Below are positions 31,613-43,981 of a stretch of DNA of 64,000 bases, in pieces. The stretch is from DASVEG01 sp035540495 (GTDB taxonomy: Bacteria; Actinomycetota; Acidimicrobiia; Acidimicrobiales; CADCTF01). The stretch lies in NCBI GenBank assembly GCA_035540495.1, contig DATLGL010000028.1:1-64000 (forward strand), in the 5' to 3' direction. The notes below the pieces were generated by a model. The model searched no databases and had not been told where the DNA came from. It saw nothing but the letters and a program-made list of their open reading frames with translations. Each line of letters opens with the position of its first letter. Within the stretch, counting starts at the first letter, position 1. The position numbers and the translations under genes are program-made.

Positions 31613-33879
31613 ATGCCCGGGGTTCTCACCTCTCGTCGTTCGCGCCTGGGCCTGATCGGTGTGGCCGTCGCCGGCCTGCTGGCGGGTCTCGTTCCGTGGC
31701 CGGCCGTCGCCGGTCCACTCGACGATCGTCTCGCACCGCTCGGGGTGGGCAGCGACGTCTTCGAGCGGCCGAACGTGGCGCCGATCGTGTTCACCGGCGC
31801 GCAGCTGCCGCAGTGGTCGCAGCTGCCGGCGGTGGCCGTGCACGGCGACTTCGGCTCGTCGCTCCAGGGCCCGGCCAGGAACGCGCACGCAGGCCGCGTG
31901 GAGGTGCCGCCCGCCGACCCGCGCACCGGCGTCGACCCCGAGACCGTGGTGGCGTTCCGTTACGAGGGTGGCCGCTGGATCGAGGTGCCCGTGCAGGTCG
32001 ACGAGCGCTTCCCCTACTTCCTCGCCAACGCCAGCTCGGACTTCGGGATGTACTCCCGCAGCGACGTCGAGCTGAGCTACGAATGGGACGTCGAGAGCTG
32101 GAAGCGGACGGCCGGTGTCTGCACCGCCCAGTATCCGGCGGAGCAGACGAGGGCGGAGGATCCCGTTCGTGGTTTCGACGACGACGACGAGCTCGTGTTC
32201 ATGCCGAGCGACGCGGGACCGGAGCAAGCGCCGGCTGCTGCACGCGGTCCGGCCGGCACGGGCACGACGCGCCAGGAGATCGTGATCGCCGATCCGCTCG
32301 CTCCCGGGGCGCATCGCTACGTCTACCTGTTCACCCGTGCGGCCGGCTCCTCGTTGGGCGAGTCGGACTGGCACGTCCGTTACGAGCGTGACGCCAACGC
32401 CGACCAGTGGATCGACCGGACGTTCTTCGACGAGAAGAACGGTGATCCGGAGCAGCTCGGTACGAGCAACACCGGCTACGGCCCGAACCTGTCCGGCACG
32501 GTCTGCCCCGACGGGACCCCTGCCTCGGCCAAGGCGTCGTCAGACCGCTTTCCGCGCGACGGCGTGACGGTCAGCACCGACACCTACGAGTGGCGCGCCA
32601 CGGGGCGGTGGATGGTCCGCGGCCTGCGCGTGACGAAGCCGGGGTTCAAGGGCACCTACGGCGCCGACCTGATCGACCGGCGTGGGACTACAACAGAGGC
32701 ATCGCGGCGAAGTACTACACGCCGACGAAGCCGGGCGGCGTCGACATCGACGGGGTGAACGACGAGGTCTACGGGAACGTCGACGGGGTCGACACGAACG
32801 TGGATGGCAACGCGGAGTTCCCGGCGTTCTTCGACGCGCCCGATGCGACGCTCAACGTGCCGATCTCGCTCCTCACCTGGGAACAGGTGTCGGGTGCCGG
32901 TGACCACGGGTCTCTCGTGTACGTGCTCGAGAACAAGGGACCGACGTCGGTCACCGAGCCGACGGTCGTGCCCTACTACCGGGACGACGCGTGCCTCGAC
33001 GACGGGACGGGCGACAACCCGGTGCCGCGCCCGTTCCCGGGGGAGGCGTCGTCGGACCCACGGGTGAAGGCTGCGTACGCCGCGCACGCCGGCAAGCCCT
33101 ACGACCAGCTCGCCTGCACCGACCGCCAAGGCGCGTTCGGAAGCCACGGCGTCCACTTCTTCGTGACCGGCGACACCGACAACGCCTTTCTCCCGTCGCC
33201 CGTGCCGGTGAACGAGGTCGACGCGCAGCAGTGGCAGTTCGTCGTGCCGACGGCAGCGCCGACGAACGTCGGGCACCGCTACTCGATGGAGGTGCGGACG
33301 CCGCTGGTCGCCGTCGCCACCCAGCAGCCGTCGGAGCCGATGACGCAGACGTCTCTGTCGCTGACCGCGCCCGCGTCGGTGCAGCTGACGGACGAGTTCG
33401 ACGTCGTGGTCGATCTCGCCCGTGCGCCTTCCGGCTCACGGGTCGAGGTGTCGTTCGCGGACCAGAGCCGCACCGTCACGGTCGACGGGGATGGTCGGGG
33501 CGTGGCGACGTTCGTCGCGTCGGGCGCCACCGGTCGGCGCAGCGTCACCGCGAGCTACGCAGGTGACGCCAGGTACACGGGATCCACGGCCGAGACCGTC
33601 GTCGACGCGGTGCGCGAAGCATCGGTTCTCGAACTGGTGATCAGCGGGCGCCGGCCGTCGGCGACGCTGACGGCGCGGCTCGTCGACGACGACGGCGCGG
33701 CAGTGACCGGGGCCGCCGTCGAGTTCCTCGTGAACGACCGCATCGTCGCCACCCGGATCACCGCCGTCTCCGGTGTCGCCTCGGCCACCGTCCGGCTGAA
33801 GCGGGGGGACGCCGTCGGGGTTCGCTACGGCGGCGACGAGACGTACCTGCCGTCGTCCGCCACCGGCACCGCGCCGTAG
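31613..33879 (+). pseudogene. Secreted Ig-like repeat protein, frameshifted near 32680
   Basis: The reading frame begins at ATG 31613 with a clear signal peptide (VAVAGLLAGLVPWPAVA, cleaved before GPLDD). A large extracellular region follows that I cannot assign to a family (VPVQVDERFPYF, ELVFMPSDAG, RYVYLFTRAAGSS). At GTYGADLIDR the frame breaks; the continuation WDYNRGIAAKYYTPTKPGG lies in another frame and runs to 33879. Adding one base near 32678-32682 would join them as 'DR-A-WDYN', for about 755 residues. The C terminus has two Ig-like/Big repeats (TSLSLTAPASVQLTDEFDVV; VTASYAGDARYTGST). Predicted to be surface-exposed or secreted. Confidence 0.75.
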
Positions 33880-33896
33880 CCGTAACGTCGGCGGCG

Positions 33897-35570
33897 GTGT
33901 GGCGCCGCCCTGTCGTCGCCGGCGTCGTGCTGCTGTGCGCCTACGTCGGTCTCTCGTTCTTGAACTCGCCGCGGGGGTTCCTCGGAACCGACACCGGCGG
34001 CAAGGTGGCGACGCTCGAGGTCATGACCAGGGGGGAGGGGATCACGTTCGATCCCGACCTCGGGTACTGGGCCGAGCGGTGGGATTCTGACGGCTCCGTC
34101 TACCCCATCTACTTCACCGCCCACATCGGCCGGCGATGGGTGAACGTGACGACGCTGCCGATGCTGTTCGCAGCCGCGCCGTTGTACGACGTCGGCGGGT
34201 ACCGCCTCGCGCTGTTGCTGCCGATGATGGGCGCCGTCGCAGCGGCGTTCGCGACTCGGGCGCTGGTTCGGCGGCTGGGTGCTGACGAGCGTGCGGGATG
34301 GGGAGCGTTCTGGCTCATCGGGCTCGCCTCTCCACTGACGATCTACGCGCTCGACTTCTGGGAGCACTCGTGGGGCGTCGCGCTGATGGCGTGGGGCGTG
34401 GTGCTCGTCTGGGATGTCGTGGAGGCGGACGGCCGGCGGTGGGGACGAGCGGCTGTCGCCGGTGCGTTGTTGGGCCTCTCGTTCACGATGCGGACCGAGA
34501 CGCTTGTGTACGTCGCCGTGACCGGCGCGATCGCGGCGGCGATGCTGGGCGTCCGCTTGACGCGTGAGCAACGGGATGGCGCTCGGGTCGTCGCCGCACG
34601 TGCGGCCTCGGCCGCCGTCGCAGCGATGGGCGCGTTCGGAGCCGTGGCCTTCGCCAACGACCTCCTCGAGCGACGTGTGCTCGACCAGGGGATCCGCGGC
34701 GCGCGTGCGACCGGCGTCGCATCGCTGGCGGGTGATGCTCCAGCGGACCGGATCACCGAGGCCGCGTACACGTTGCTGGGGGCAGGCGGCTCGACGTCCG
34801 GCGTCCTCCTGGGCTCGACCGCGGTCGCGTTGCTCGCGTGGGGCGTGGTCCGAGGCCGCACCGACGAGTGGTTCGGCGTCGCGGTCGTCGCCGGCGCCGT
34901 CGGTGTCATAGCGCTCCGGTTCGGCGACGGACTCGGGTTCGTCCCTGGGCTCTTCGTCGCCTGGCCTGTCGCGGTCGCCGCAATCGCCGTTGCTGGTCAT
35001 CGCCGGTTCCCGTTGTGGGTCGGCGCAGCCGCGTTGCCGGTCGTCGTCGCGACGCAGTTCCGCGGAGGTGCGGCGCCTCAGTGGGCCGGACGGTACGTGC
35101 TGACGAGCGGGTTGCTGCTGGCCGCGGTGGGGCTCGTGTGCGTGCTCGCACTGCCGCGGTTGGTGCAGCGGGCGATCATCGTGGCCGCCGTCGCCGTGAC
35201 GCTCGCCGGGTGCGGGTGGCTCGCCGTCCGCAGCCACGACGTCGACCGCACGATCGGTGCCATCGAGGCCCGTCCGGAGCCGGTGATCGTGTCTCGGATC
35301 GCTCATCTGGCTCGCGAGGGGGGAGCGACGTACGGCGAGCGACGGTGGCTCACCGCGATCGACACCGGCCTCTTTCATGAGGCGCTCGACGTCGTCGCGG
35401 CGGCGGGCGAGGATCAGCTGGTGCTGGTGGAGCTGGCCGACGCGTACAAGCCGTTCGAGGCCACCGATGGGTGGCGTCCGATCGGCCGGTCTGAGCGGCT
35501 GAGGCTGTTCAGCGGCGTTCACCTGCGTCTGTCGACGTGGCAGCGAACCGAACACACGTTCTCTCAGTAG
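33897..35570 (+). CDS. Polytopic membrane protein, possible GT-C fold (557 aa)
   Basis: This 557-residue membrane protein has about ten to eleven hydrophobic helices and a soluble C-terminal tail. The first extracytoplasmic loop holds FLGTDTGGKVATLEVMTRGE, placing an acidic residue where GT-C glycosyltransferases have one, and YPIYFTAHIGRRWV follows. I infer a lipid-linked sugar transferase or similar; the family is not confirmed. It starts 17 bases after the secreted gene and its last codons contain the LexA box of uvrA. GTG start. Confidence 0.7.
   Translation: MWRRPVVAGVVLLCAYVGLSFLNSPRGFLGTDTGGKVATLEVMTRGEGITFDPDLGYWAERWDSDGSVYPIYFTAHIGRRWVNVTTLPMLFAAAPLYDVGGYRLALLLPMMGAVAAAFATRALVRRLGADERAGWGAFWLIGLASPLTIYALDFWEHSWGVALMAWGVVLVWDVVEADGRRWGRAAVAGALLGLSFTMRTETLVYVAVTGAIAAAMLGVRLTREQRDGARVVAARAASAAVAAMGAFGAVAFANDLLERRVLDQGIRGARATGVASLAGDAPADRITEAAYTLLGAGGSTSGVLLGSTAVALLAWGVVRGRTDEWFGVAVVAGAVGVIALRFGDGLGFVPGLFVAWPVAVAAIAVAGHRRFPLWVGAAALPVVVATQFRGGAAPQWAGRYVLTSGLLLAAVGLVCVLALPRLVQRAIIVAAVAVTLAGCGWLAVRSHDVDRTIGAIEARPEPVIVSRIAHLAREGGATYGERRWLTAIDTGLFHEALDVVAAAGEDQLVLVELADAYKPFEATDGWRPIGRSERLRLFSGVHLRLSTWQRTEHTFSQ
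35549..35562. promoter_or_regulatory. LexA/SOS box upstream of uvrA
   Basis: CGAACACACGTTCT fits the actinobacterial and Bacillus-type SOS box (CGAAC-N4-GTTCG) with one outer mismatch. It lies 18 bases upstream of the uvrA ATG, overlapping the end of the preceding gene. This predicts damage-induced uvrA expression under LexA control. Confidence 0.75.
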
Positions 35571-35580
35571 ACTTACACCG

Positions 35581-38508
<2,928 letters not shown>

Positions 38509-38517
38509 GACCGTCTA

Positions 38518-39798
38518 CTACCTGCGGAACCAGCGCAGGCGGCGCGACCGCGCCGCCACATCGGGTGTGGCCGCCGCAACTTCTGGCTGGTGGATCACGC
38601 CTCGGTCCGGCGCGAGGCGTGGCGCTTCGCAGAACGCTACTAGTGGCGCCAGCGCCGCCGGCCAGAAGAAGCGCTCAGCGACCTTCCTGGCCCGCCGCCT
38701 GAAGGGAGATCGTTCGCCCTGCGACAGCGTGACGATTGCAGCTGCCAGATCATCGACATTCCCAGGATCGACGACCAGCCCGAAGCCTTCTTCTCGGACG
38801 AGGTCAGCGAACACGTCGCCGTCCGACAGCACCACCGGAAGACCGGCCCACAGGTAGTCGAGCACTCGTGTGCGGAACGCGAACGTCGTCTCGACGTGGA
38901 GCAGGTGCGTGCTCACTCCGGCGTCGGCTTCGAGCAAGTAGTTCTCGCGCTCGTCGTAGGGCACCCAACCCTCGTTGAAGAAAACGTGCGTGCCCGTGAG
39001 GTCGAGCGACCGCGCTCGCTCCCGCAGTTCGGTCGCGACTCGCATCGTGGGTACTGCCGGGTTCGGGTGCCCCATCCCCAAGAAGAAGAGCCGGACGTTC
39101 GGGACGTGCCTTCGCGCAGCCGCCACGGCTTCGACCAGCGTCAGCGGATCGAACCAGTTGTAGACGCCGCCCGCCCACAGGAGCACGAAGTCGTTTGGCT
39201 CGATGCCAGGCACGACGCCCCGGAGCACCCTCCGCCGGTGCTGCGGCGGCCGCGTCGGGATCCCGAACGGAGCGACGTCGATCAGGCGGCGCAATGACGC
39301 GTCGTCGTCATACGTCGCCGCGTTCACCCGCCCGAGCGCCGTGAGGCTGCCGACCCAGAAGTCGCGTTGGCGCTCGCTAGCGCAAAGGAAGAAGTCGCCC
39401 CGCACGAGGGACTCGTTGACCACCGAGTTGAGGTGCGACAGCGTGCGCGTCCGCTCTTCCGCTGGCGTCGCCCCCGCCTCGAGGTTCTCGAGGTGGAACG
39501 GGTCGTATACGTCGACGATGACGCACCCCTCGTGGTACCGGGCGACGGGATGGGTCCGCAACACGCCGGGGTGGGTGACGACCACATCGGCCCAGTCACG
39601 TTCACGGGGCATCGCCTCCGTAGATGCATAGCGGACGTCAAACGATCGCGCGGTCCGAGATGCGCCGACGGTGGAAACAAGTCGGACCTCGTGGCCGTGG
39701 TCGGCCAGTACGTCCGCCATGTTCCACGCCCGGATCGCCGGGCCGGCCATCCGCTCCTCGATCGACTCCGGCGTGATGATGGACACTCGGGCGGTCAT
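38518..39798 (-). CDS. Glycosyltransferase, GT4-like (GT-B fold)
   Basis: This 426-residue cytoplasmic GT-B enzyme has an N-terminal Rossmann domain with ARVSIITPESIEERMAGPAI and a C-terminal donor-binding domain with DFVLLWAGGVYNWFDPLTLV and a VFFNEGWVPYDERENYLLEA region, where GT4 enzymes carry the E-x7-E nucleotide-sugar motif. It is clearly paralogous to the C-terminal half of the protein at 43982 (MAGPAIRAW and LWAGGIYNWFDPLTLI in both). First gene of the polysaccharide cluster; convergent with uvrA, nine bases away. Sugar and linkage are unknown. Confidence 0.85.
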   Translation of the reverse strand: MTARVSIITPESIEERMAGPAIRAWNMADVLADHGHEVRLVSTVGASRTARSFDVRYASTEAMPRERDWADVVVTHPGVLRTHPVARYHEGCVIVDVYDPFHLENLEAGATPAEERTRTLSHLNSVVNESLVRGDFFLCASERQRDFWVGSLTALGRVNAATYDDDASLRRLIDVAPFGIPTRPPQHRRRVLRGVVPGIEPNDFVLLWAGGVYNWFDPLTLVEAVAAARRHVPNVRLFFLGMGHPNPAVPTMRVATELRERARSLDLTGTHVFFNEGWVPYDERENYLLEADAGVSTHLLHVETTFAFRTRVLDYLWAGLPVVLSDGDVFADLVREEGFGLVVDPGNVDDLAAAIVTLSQGERSPFRRRARKVAERFFWPAALAPLVAFCEAPRLAPDRGVIHQPEVAAATPDVAARSRRLRWFRR

Positions 39799-39918
39799 GC
39801 GCGGCGACCTGTCGATGCGACGAGGACGCGGCCGCGCCTACGACCTCCGGCTGCGACACTGTTGTTCGTCGACACGGCGGCCGAATCGTATCGACGTGCA
39901 CGCGTACAGTTGGTGCAG

Positions 39919-41237
39919 ATGCGACGAGCGCTTCAACGGGGGGAGTCGCGCTGGCGTCAGGCTCTCGGGGCCGCGGCGTTCGTCGCGATATCACTCGTCT
40001 TCGCGATCGCCGTCACGCGAACCACGTCGAACAAGGCGCCGGCTGTCTCAACGACTTCCTGTCGTATCTCGAAGTCGACTTCTCCGGGAACTCGCTCCGG
40101 CTGTGGACGGTGCCGCTCTTCTACACGCGGTTCTCCACCGATGGCGCCCGCATCGCGATGCAGACGGCGGTCGCGATCGTCGCGTGGCTCGCTGCCGCGG
40201 GGACGGTCGCATCGTGGGCGCGTTCACGTGTCCTTCGACTTCTTGCCTTCGTGGCGGTGCTGCTCATTGGCGCATCGCCGCTGACGACTGTCTGGCACCT
40301 GGCGGTGCTATCTGAGTCGCTTTCGACGTCACTGAGCATGTTCCTGTTGACGGCCGCCGCTGCGGCGGCGGCCCGTCCGACCCGGTTGAGGTTCGCGGCG
40401 CTCGCTGTTGCCACGCTGCTGTGGGCGTTCGCACGCCACATCAACATCGCTGTGCTCGCCGCGTCGCTTCCTGTGTTGGTGGGAGTCACGTTTCGGACGC
40501 GTGAGCACCGGAAGTTGATGGCGGCGTACACGTTGTTGAGCATCGTCATCGTCCTCTGGGGCGGTCGCGCGTTCTTTGCCGAGTCCTACATCACGACGTA
40601 CAACTCGACTGGCCTCCTGTTCGACAGGGTCCTGACGAAGGAGGAGGGGCAGGAACTCGTCGCCGAGCGGGGTCTCGACGTTCCTGCGGAACTGCGACCG
40701 TTCGTAGGCAACTACGCGCCGAACGCTCCCGCAGTTCTGAACAGCCGCGTTGTGTACGAGTGGATCGAGACCAAGTGGACCGGCACCTACGCGAAGTGGC
40801 TGCTAACCCAACACGAGGAGACGTGGATGGCGCCGCTGCGGCAGGCGCCGCACCTGCTCGCCGGCGCGATCCTCTACTCGCCCGCCCGCCAGGTGCTTCC
40901 TCACCAGGTTGCGAACCTGTCGGGTGACATGACCCGGACGAACCTCGTCGTCTGGGTCGCCCTACCGCTCGCCGCGTCCCTCACGGCGCTACCGGCGCGG
41001 ATTCGGTCGCGGCGACGCGAGGCGGTGCTCATCGGTTGGTTCTTCGCCGCCGCGATCTTCACGTACTACGCCGTCTGGTGGCTGTCATCGACCGACCTCG
41101 GGCGATTGATGAGTCCTGTCGCGATCCTTGGCCGGGTGCTTTCGATCGCTGCGCTCGTGGTGGCGATCGACACGCTCGCCCCAGCGCGTCAGCAGGCGGC
41201 GCGCCGGCAATTCGCTGCCGGGCCGACCTGTAGGTAA
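39919..41237 (+). pseudogene. Polytopic membrane protein, frameshifted near 40020
   Basis: ATG 39919 opens a frame with a basic N terminus and a membrane helix (LGAAAFVAISLVFAIAVTRT). It then loses sense, while a second frame beginning around 40020-40034 reads HVEQGAGCLNDFLSYLEVDF and continues through about eight helices to 41237. One missing base between about 40012 and 40034 would unify them as a protein of about 440 residues. The layout (periplasmic acidic loop after helix 1, then multiple helices) resembles GT-C glycosyltransferases or O-antigen polymerase-like proteins, but I recognise no family. Divergent from the GT4 gene at 39798. Confidence 0.65.
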
Positions 41238-41329
41238 CGGCGCTCCGTCGGAACGCCGTGCCGCGGCCAGGCGGCTGTGGTCGACGAGGTAAGGGTAACG
41301 GCGTGCCCCGTCCGCTGGCTGCGTCTATG

Positions 41330-41366
41330 GCGGTGGCTGCAGGGCTGCGGGTTCTGTCGCCACCGC
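41330..41366. terminator. Possible bidirectional terminator between convergent genes
   Basis: GCGGTGGC at 41330-41337 pairs with GCCACCGC at 41359-41366 (8-bp stem, 21-base loop). It lies in the 157-base gap between the membrane gene and the convergent 840-aa glycosyltransferase. No T tract is present. Confidence 0.3.
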
Positions 41367-41394
41367 AGGGCGGGATCCGACCGGACTTCAGGCG

Positions 41395-43917
41395 CTAGCC
41401 AAGGACACGGCGGAGGGCGCGCGTCGGGCGCAGGAGGACACTCTTCAGGTCGAACGATGCGGAGGGCGCCTCTCCGGGCTCGTCCTCGTCGACGACGATC
41501 GGGTCGATCGGCGCGAGCACCATGGGGTCGGGCGCGATGTACTCCTCGACTCGCACGTCGGCCCAGGGCTCGTCGAGAGCCTCGACTGCGCTCCACGACG
41601 ACCGCTCCCGGCGTCCCAAGGCACCCTCTTGAAGGATGTCGAGGTAGCGCCGTCCCTGGAGATGTGGGCTCCAACCCAGAAGGACGTCACGGCGAGCGAG
41701 GCGACCCATCTGTGAGCGACGGAGGTCGTCTTCGAGCAACTCGAGGACGCTCGACGCGAACTCGCCGATCGTCGACGCCAGTCGTCCGTTGCGTCCGTCG
41801 ACGATCACCTCTCTGAAGGGCTCCGTCGGGCTCGCGACGGTCGGTGTCTCGGTAAGAGCCGCTTCGAGCCACTTGATGGCGCTCTTCGCCTCGTTGAACC
41901 GACTCGCTGGTTCCAGCGGCGCGAGGTTCACATCGACGTCGCGGAGGACCCAAGGGAGTTCCCACCAGGGCTTGAGCGGAATGCGCTTCACTCGGTCTCC
42001 GAACGCATCGATTGCGGCGGTCGGACTGACGAGCCCGCCGAGCCACAGCTCGACGTCGCGCCGCGTGCGCAGCACCTCGACGATCGCGGGCTCGACCCAG
42101 CGCCAATCGTGATCGTGGGTGCTCGTACCGCTCATGTACCCGATGCGGAGCGGCCCCTTGGTCCGCGGGTGGGCGACGGCGATGTCAGAGCAGCGGGCGG
42201 GACCAATGCCGACACCGTTCGCCCATCGGTACGACTCCAGCCCGACGACGTCGCGAACGATGTCGACCAGGAGACGCGTCGAGCCGATGTAGGCGTCGCA
42301 CGCCTCCATTGTCGTGCGATAGCGGCGGACGCCCTGCAGGTAGAGCTCCCGCTCCGGCGCGTCCAGGGCGTGCACCGAAGGGAGGGTCACAGCGACATCA
42401 GGTTCGAAGATCAGGTCGTCGACATCGAAGAAGACGGGGACCCCGCGACCGCGTGCAGCGTCGATCAACGCGAGCACCTGATGCGTCGCTGGAACGCGAT
42501 ACACCACGACCGCGTCGGCGAGTGTTGCCAGGGCAACGGTCTCCGGCGACCGGTAGTGGCGGACATCGCATGCGACCCCGTGAAGCTCCAGCGCCTCGGC
42601 CGCGAACTGAGCGCGGTACCGAAGCGGCGCTCCTTGGATGCCGACGACGAACAGGACCCGTCGGATCTGTCGACGGGCGTTGCCGTCGAGCGGCGTCGCC
42701 TGCTTCGGCTTCGCCACCAACGACCTGAACCGCTCGTCGAGCTCGTTGATCTGGTCGTCGAGCGGTCGGATCGGAACAGCCGAGCGCGCGCCGGCCGCGA
42801 TACGTGCCCGTAAGCTCGCGTCGTCGATCACCGTCCGCATCGCAGCGGCGAGCACGCGCGCGCTGCCGGCCGGAACCACCAGCCCGTTCTGTCGATCGCT
42901 CACTACCTCCTCGGGGCCGAGCGTGTCGCTCGTGATCACCGGCATTCCACGCGCAAGCGCCTCACGAGTGACCAACGAGTGCGACTCTCGCACCACCGAC
43001 GGGAGAATCAGGACGTCCGCCGCGTCGAAAACGGCGTCTGCGCCCTCGGGGGCGAACCGCGGGTGAACGCGGACGTGGGGCGGTGCTTCGAGCCCGAACG
43101 CTTCGAGGTATTCCTGCATCCCGTAGGTATCGAGCCGCCACCCCGGCACGTCCGCGAGCTTCGATGCAGCGTCGAGGAGCACCTTCGCGCCCTTCAGCAC
43201 CTCGCCGCCACCCGTGTACAGGAACACCGTCTCGTCGCCTGCGAGCCTCGGCCGGCCAGGTTCAGGCAGCGGCGGCAAACCGTTCTCGTCGAGGGCGACC
43301 TCTGGTCCGAAGGCGTCGATGCCGATCCCGTTCGCGCGCAGTACGTCCGCCTGCGACCGGGACACCGCGAGCACGAGGTCGACGCGTCGAAGCGTCGCTG
43401 CCAGGAGCGCGTTCCGCTCCTCCAACCACTCTCGATTCTCCTGGCAGTGACACATTCCGCAACTGACCACTGCGCTGCACAGTTGCTGCGCGCGGTTCGA
43501 CAGGAACTGCCTGGCGCAGATCCACCAAAAGTCATGCATCGTCACGACGACGCGGACGCCTGCGTCGGCGCACGCGTCGATCACGCCGCGACCGAGGGTC
43601 TGCAGCGAGTGCACGTGGACGAGGTCGGGTTTGGTCTCCTCGAGATGTAGTCGGAAGTGGGTCGTGACGTCGGGGTTGTCGAAGTTGCGGCGCTCCCACC
43701 AGTGCGTCCACGGCGTGATCACGATCCATCGCACCGTGATGCCCGTCTCGTCGACGTCGGTCCACGTCGCGAGCGGGTCTCGTGCGCCGACCCAGCCGGC
43801 GTAGACGGACACCTCGTGGCCCTTGTCGCGAAGTCCCCGAGCGAGGCGCTGGGGGCCGAGGGTTCCCCCGCTTATGAAGTTCGGTGGGTAGTGCGCTGAC
43901 ACCACGAGGATTCGCAC
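41395..43917 (-). CDS. Tandem-domain glycosyltransferase (two GT-B units, 840 aa)
   Basis: This 840-residue protein holds two GT-B glycosyltransferase units. Unit 1 (residues 1-400) starts MRILVVSAHYPPNFISGGTL and has the GT4 elements LVHVHSLQTLGRG, FLYTGGGEVLKGAKVLLDA and ILPSVVRESHSLVTREALAR, with the E-x7-E pair. Unit 2 (about 425-790) starts RRVLFVVGIQGAPLRYRAQF and has FFDVDDLIFEPDV, RIGYMSGTSTHDHDW and NLAPLEPASRFNEAKSAIKW. An acidic tail of about 50 residues follows. Two active units suggest successive transfers or a donor-selective partner domain. GTG start. Confidence 0.85.
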   Translation of the reverse strand: MRILVVSAHYPPNFISGGTLGPQRLARGLRDKGHEVSVYAGWVGARDPLATWTDVDETGITVRWIVITPWTHWWERRNFDNPDVTTHFRLHLEETKPDLVHVHSLQTLGRGVIDACADAGVRVVVTMHDFWWICARQFLSNRAQQLCSAVVSCGMCHCQENREWLEERNALLAATLRRVDLVLAVSRSQADVLRANGIGIDAFGPEVALDENGLPPLPEPGRPRLAGDETVFLYTGGGEVLKGAKVLLDAASKLADVPGWRLDTYGMQEYLEAFGLEAPPHVRVHPRFAPEGADAVFDAADVLILPSVVRESHSLVTREALARGMPVITSDTLGPEEVVSDRQNGLVVPAGSARVLAAAMRTVIDDASLRARIAAGARSAVPIRPLDDQINELDERFRSLVAKPKQATPLDGNARRQIRRVLFVVGIQGAPLRYRAQFAAEALELHGVACDVRHYRSPETVALATLADAVVVYRVPATHQVLALIDAARGRGVPVFFDVDDLIFEPDVAVTLPSVHALDAPERELYLQGVRRYRTTMEACDAYIGSTRLLVDIVRDVVGLESYRWANGVGIGPARCSDIAVAHPRTKGPLRIGYMSGTSTHDHDWRWVEPAIVEVLRTRRDVELWLGGLVSPTAAIDAFGDRVKRIPLKPWWELPWVLRDVDVNLAPLEPASRFNEAKSAIKWLEAALTETPTVASPTEPFREVIVDGRNGRLASTIGEFASSVLELLEDDLRRSQMGRLARRDVLLGWSPHLQGRRYLDILQEGALGRRERSSWSAVEALDEPWADVRVEEYIAPDPMVLAPIDPIVVDEDEPGEAPSASFDLKSVLLRPTRALRRVLG

Positions 43918-43981
43918 GGCGCGGTGATCGTACCGGCATGGACCTCGTGTCCCGTCGACGGCCGTCTACGCTACCGCTCCC

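Noticed and set aside
41238..41394. Possible small gene in the convergent gap
   Set aside because: Only Arg-rich random frames are present; the stretch holds a duplicated gtaacggcg motif and a weak hairpin but no ribosome-binding site.
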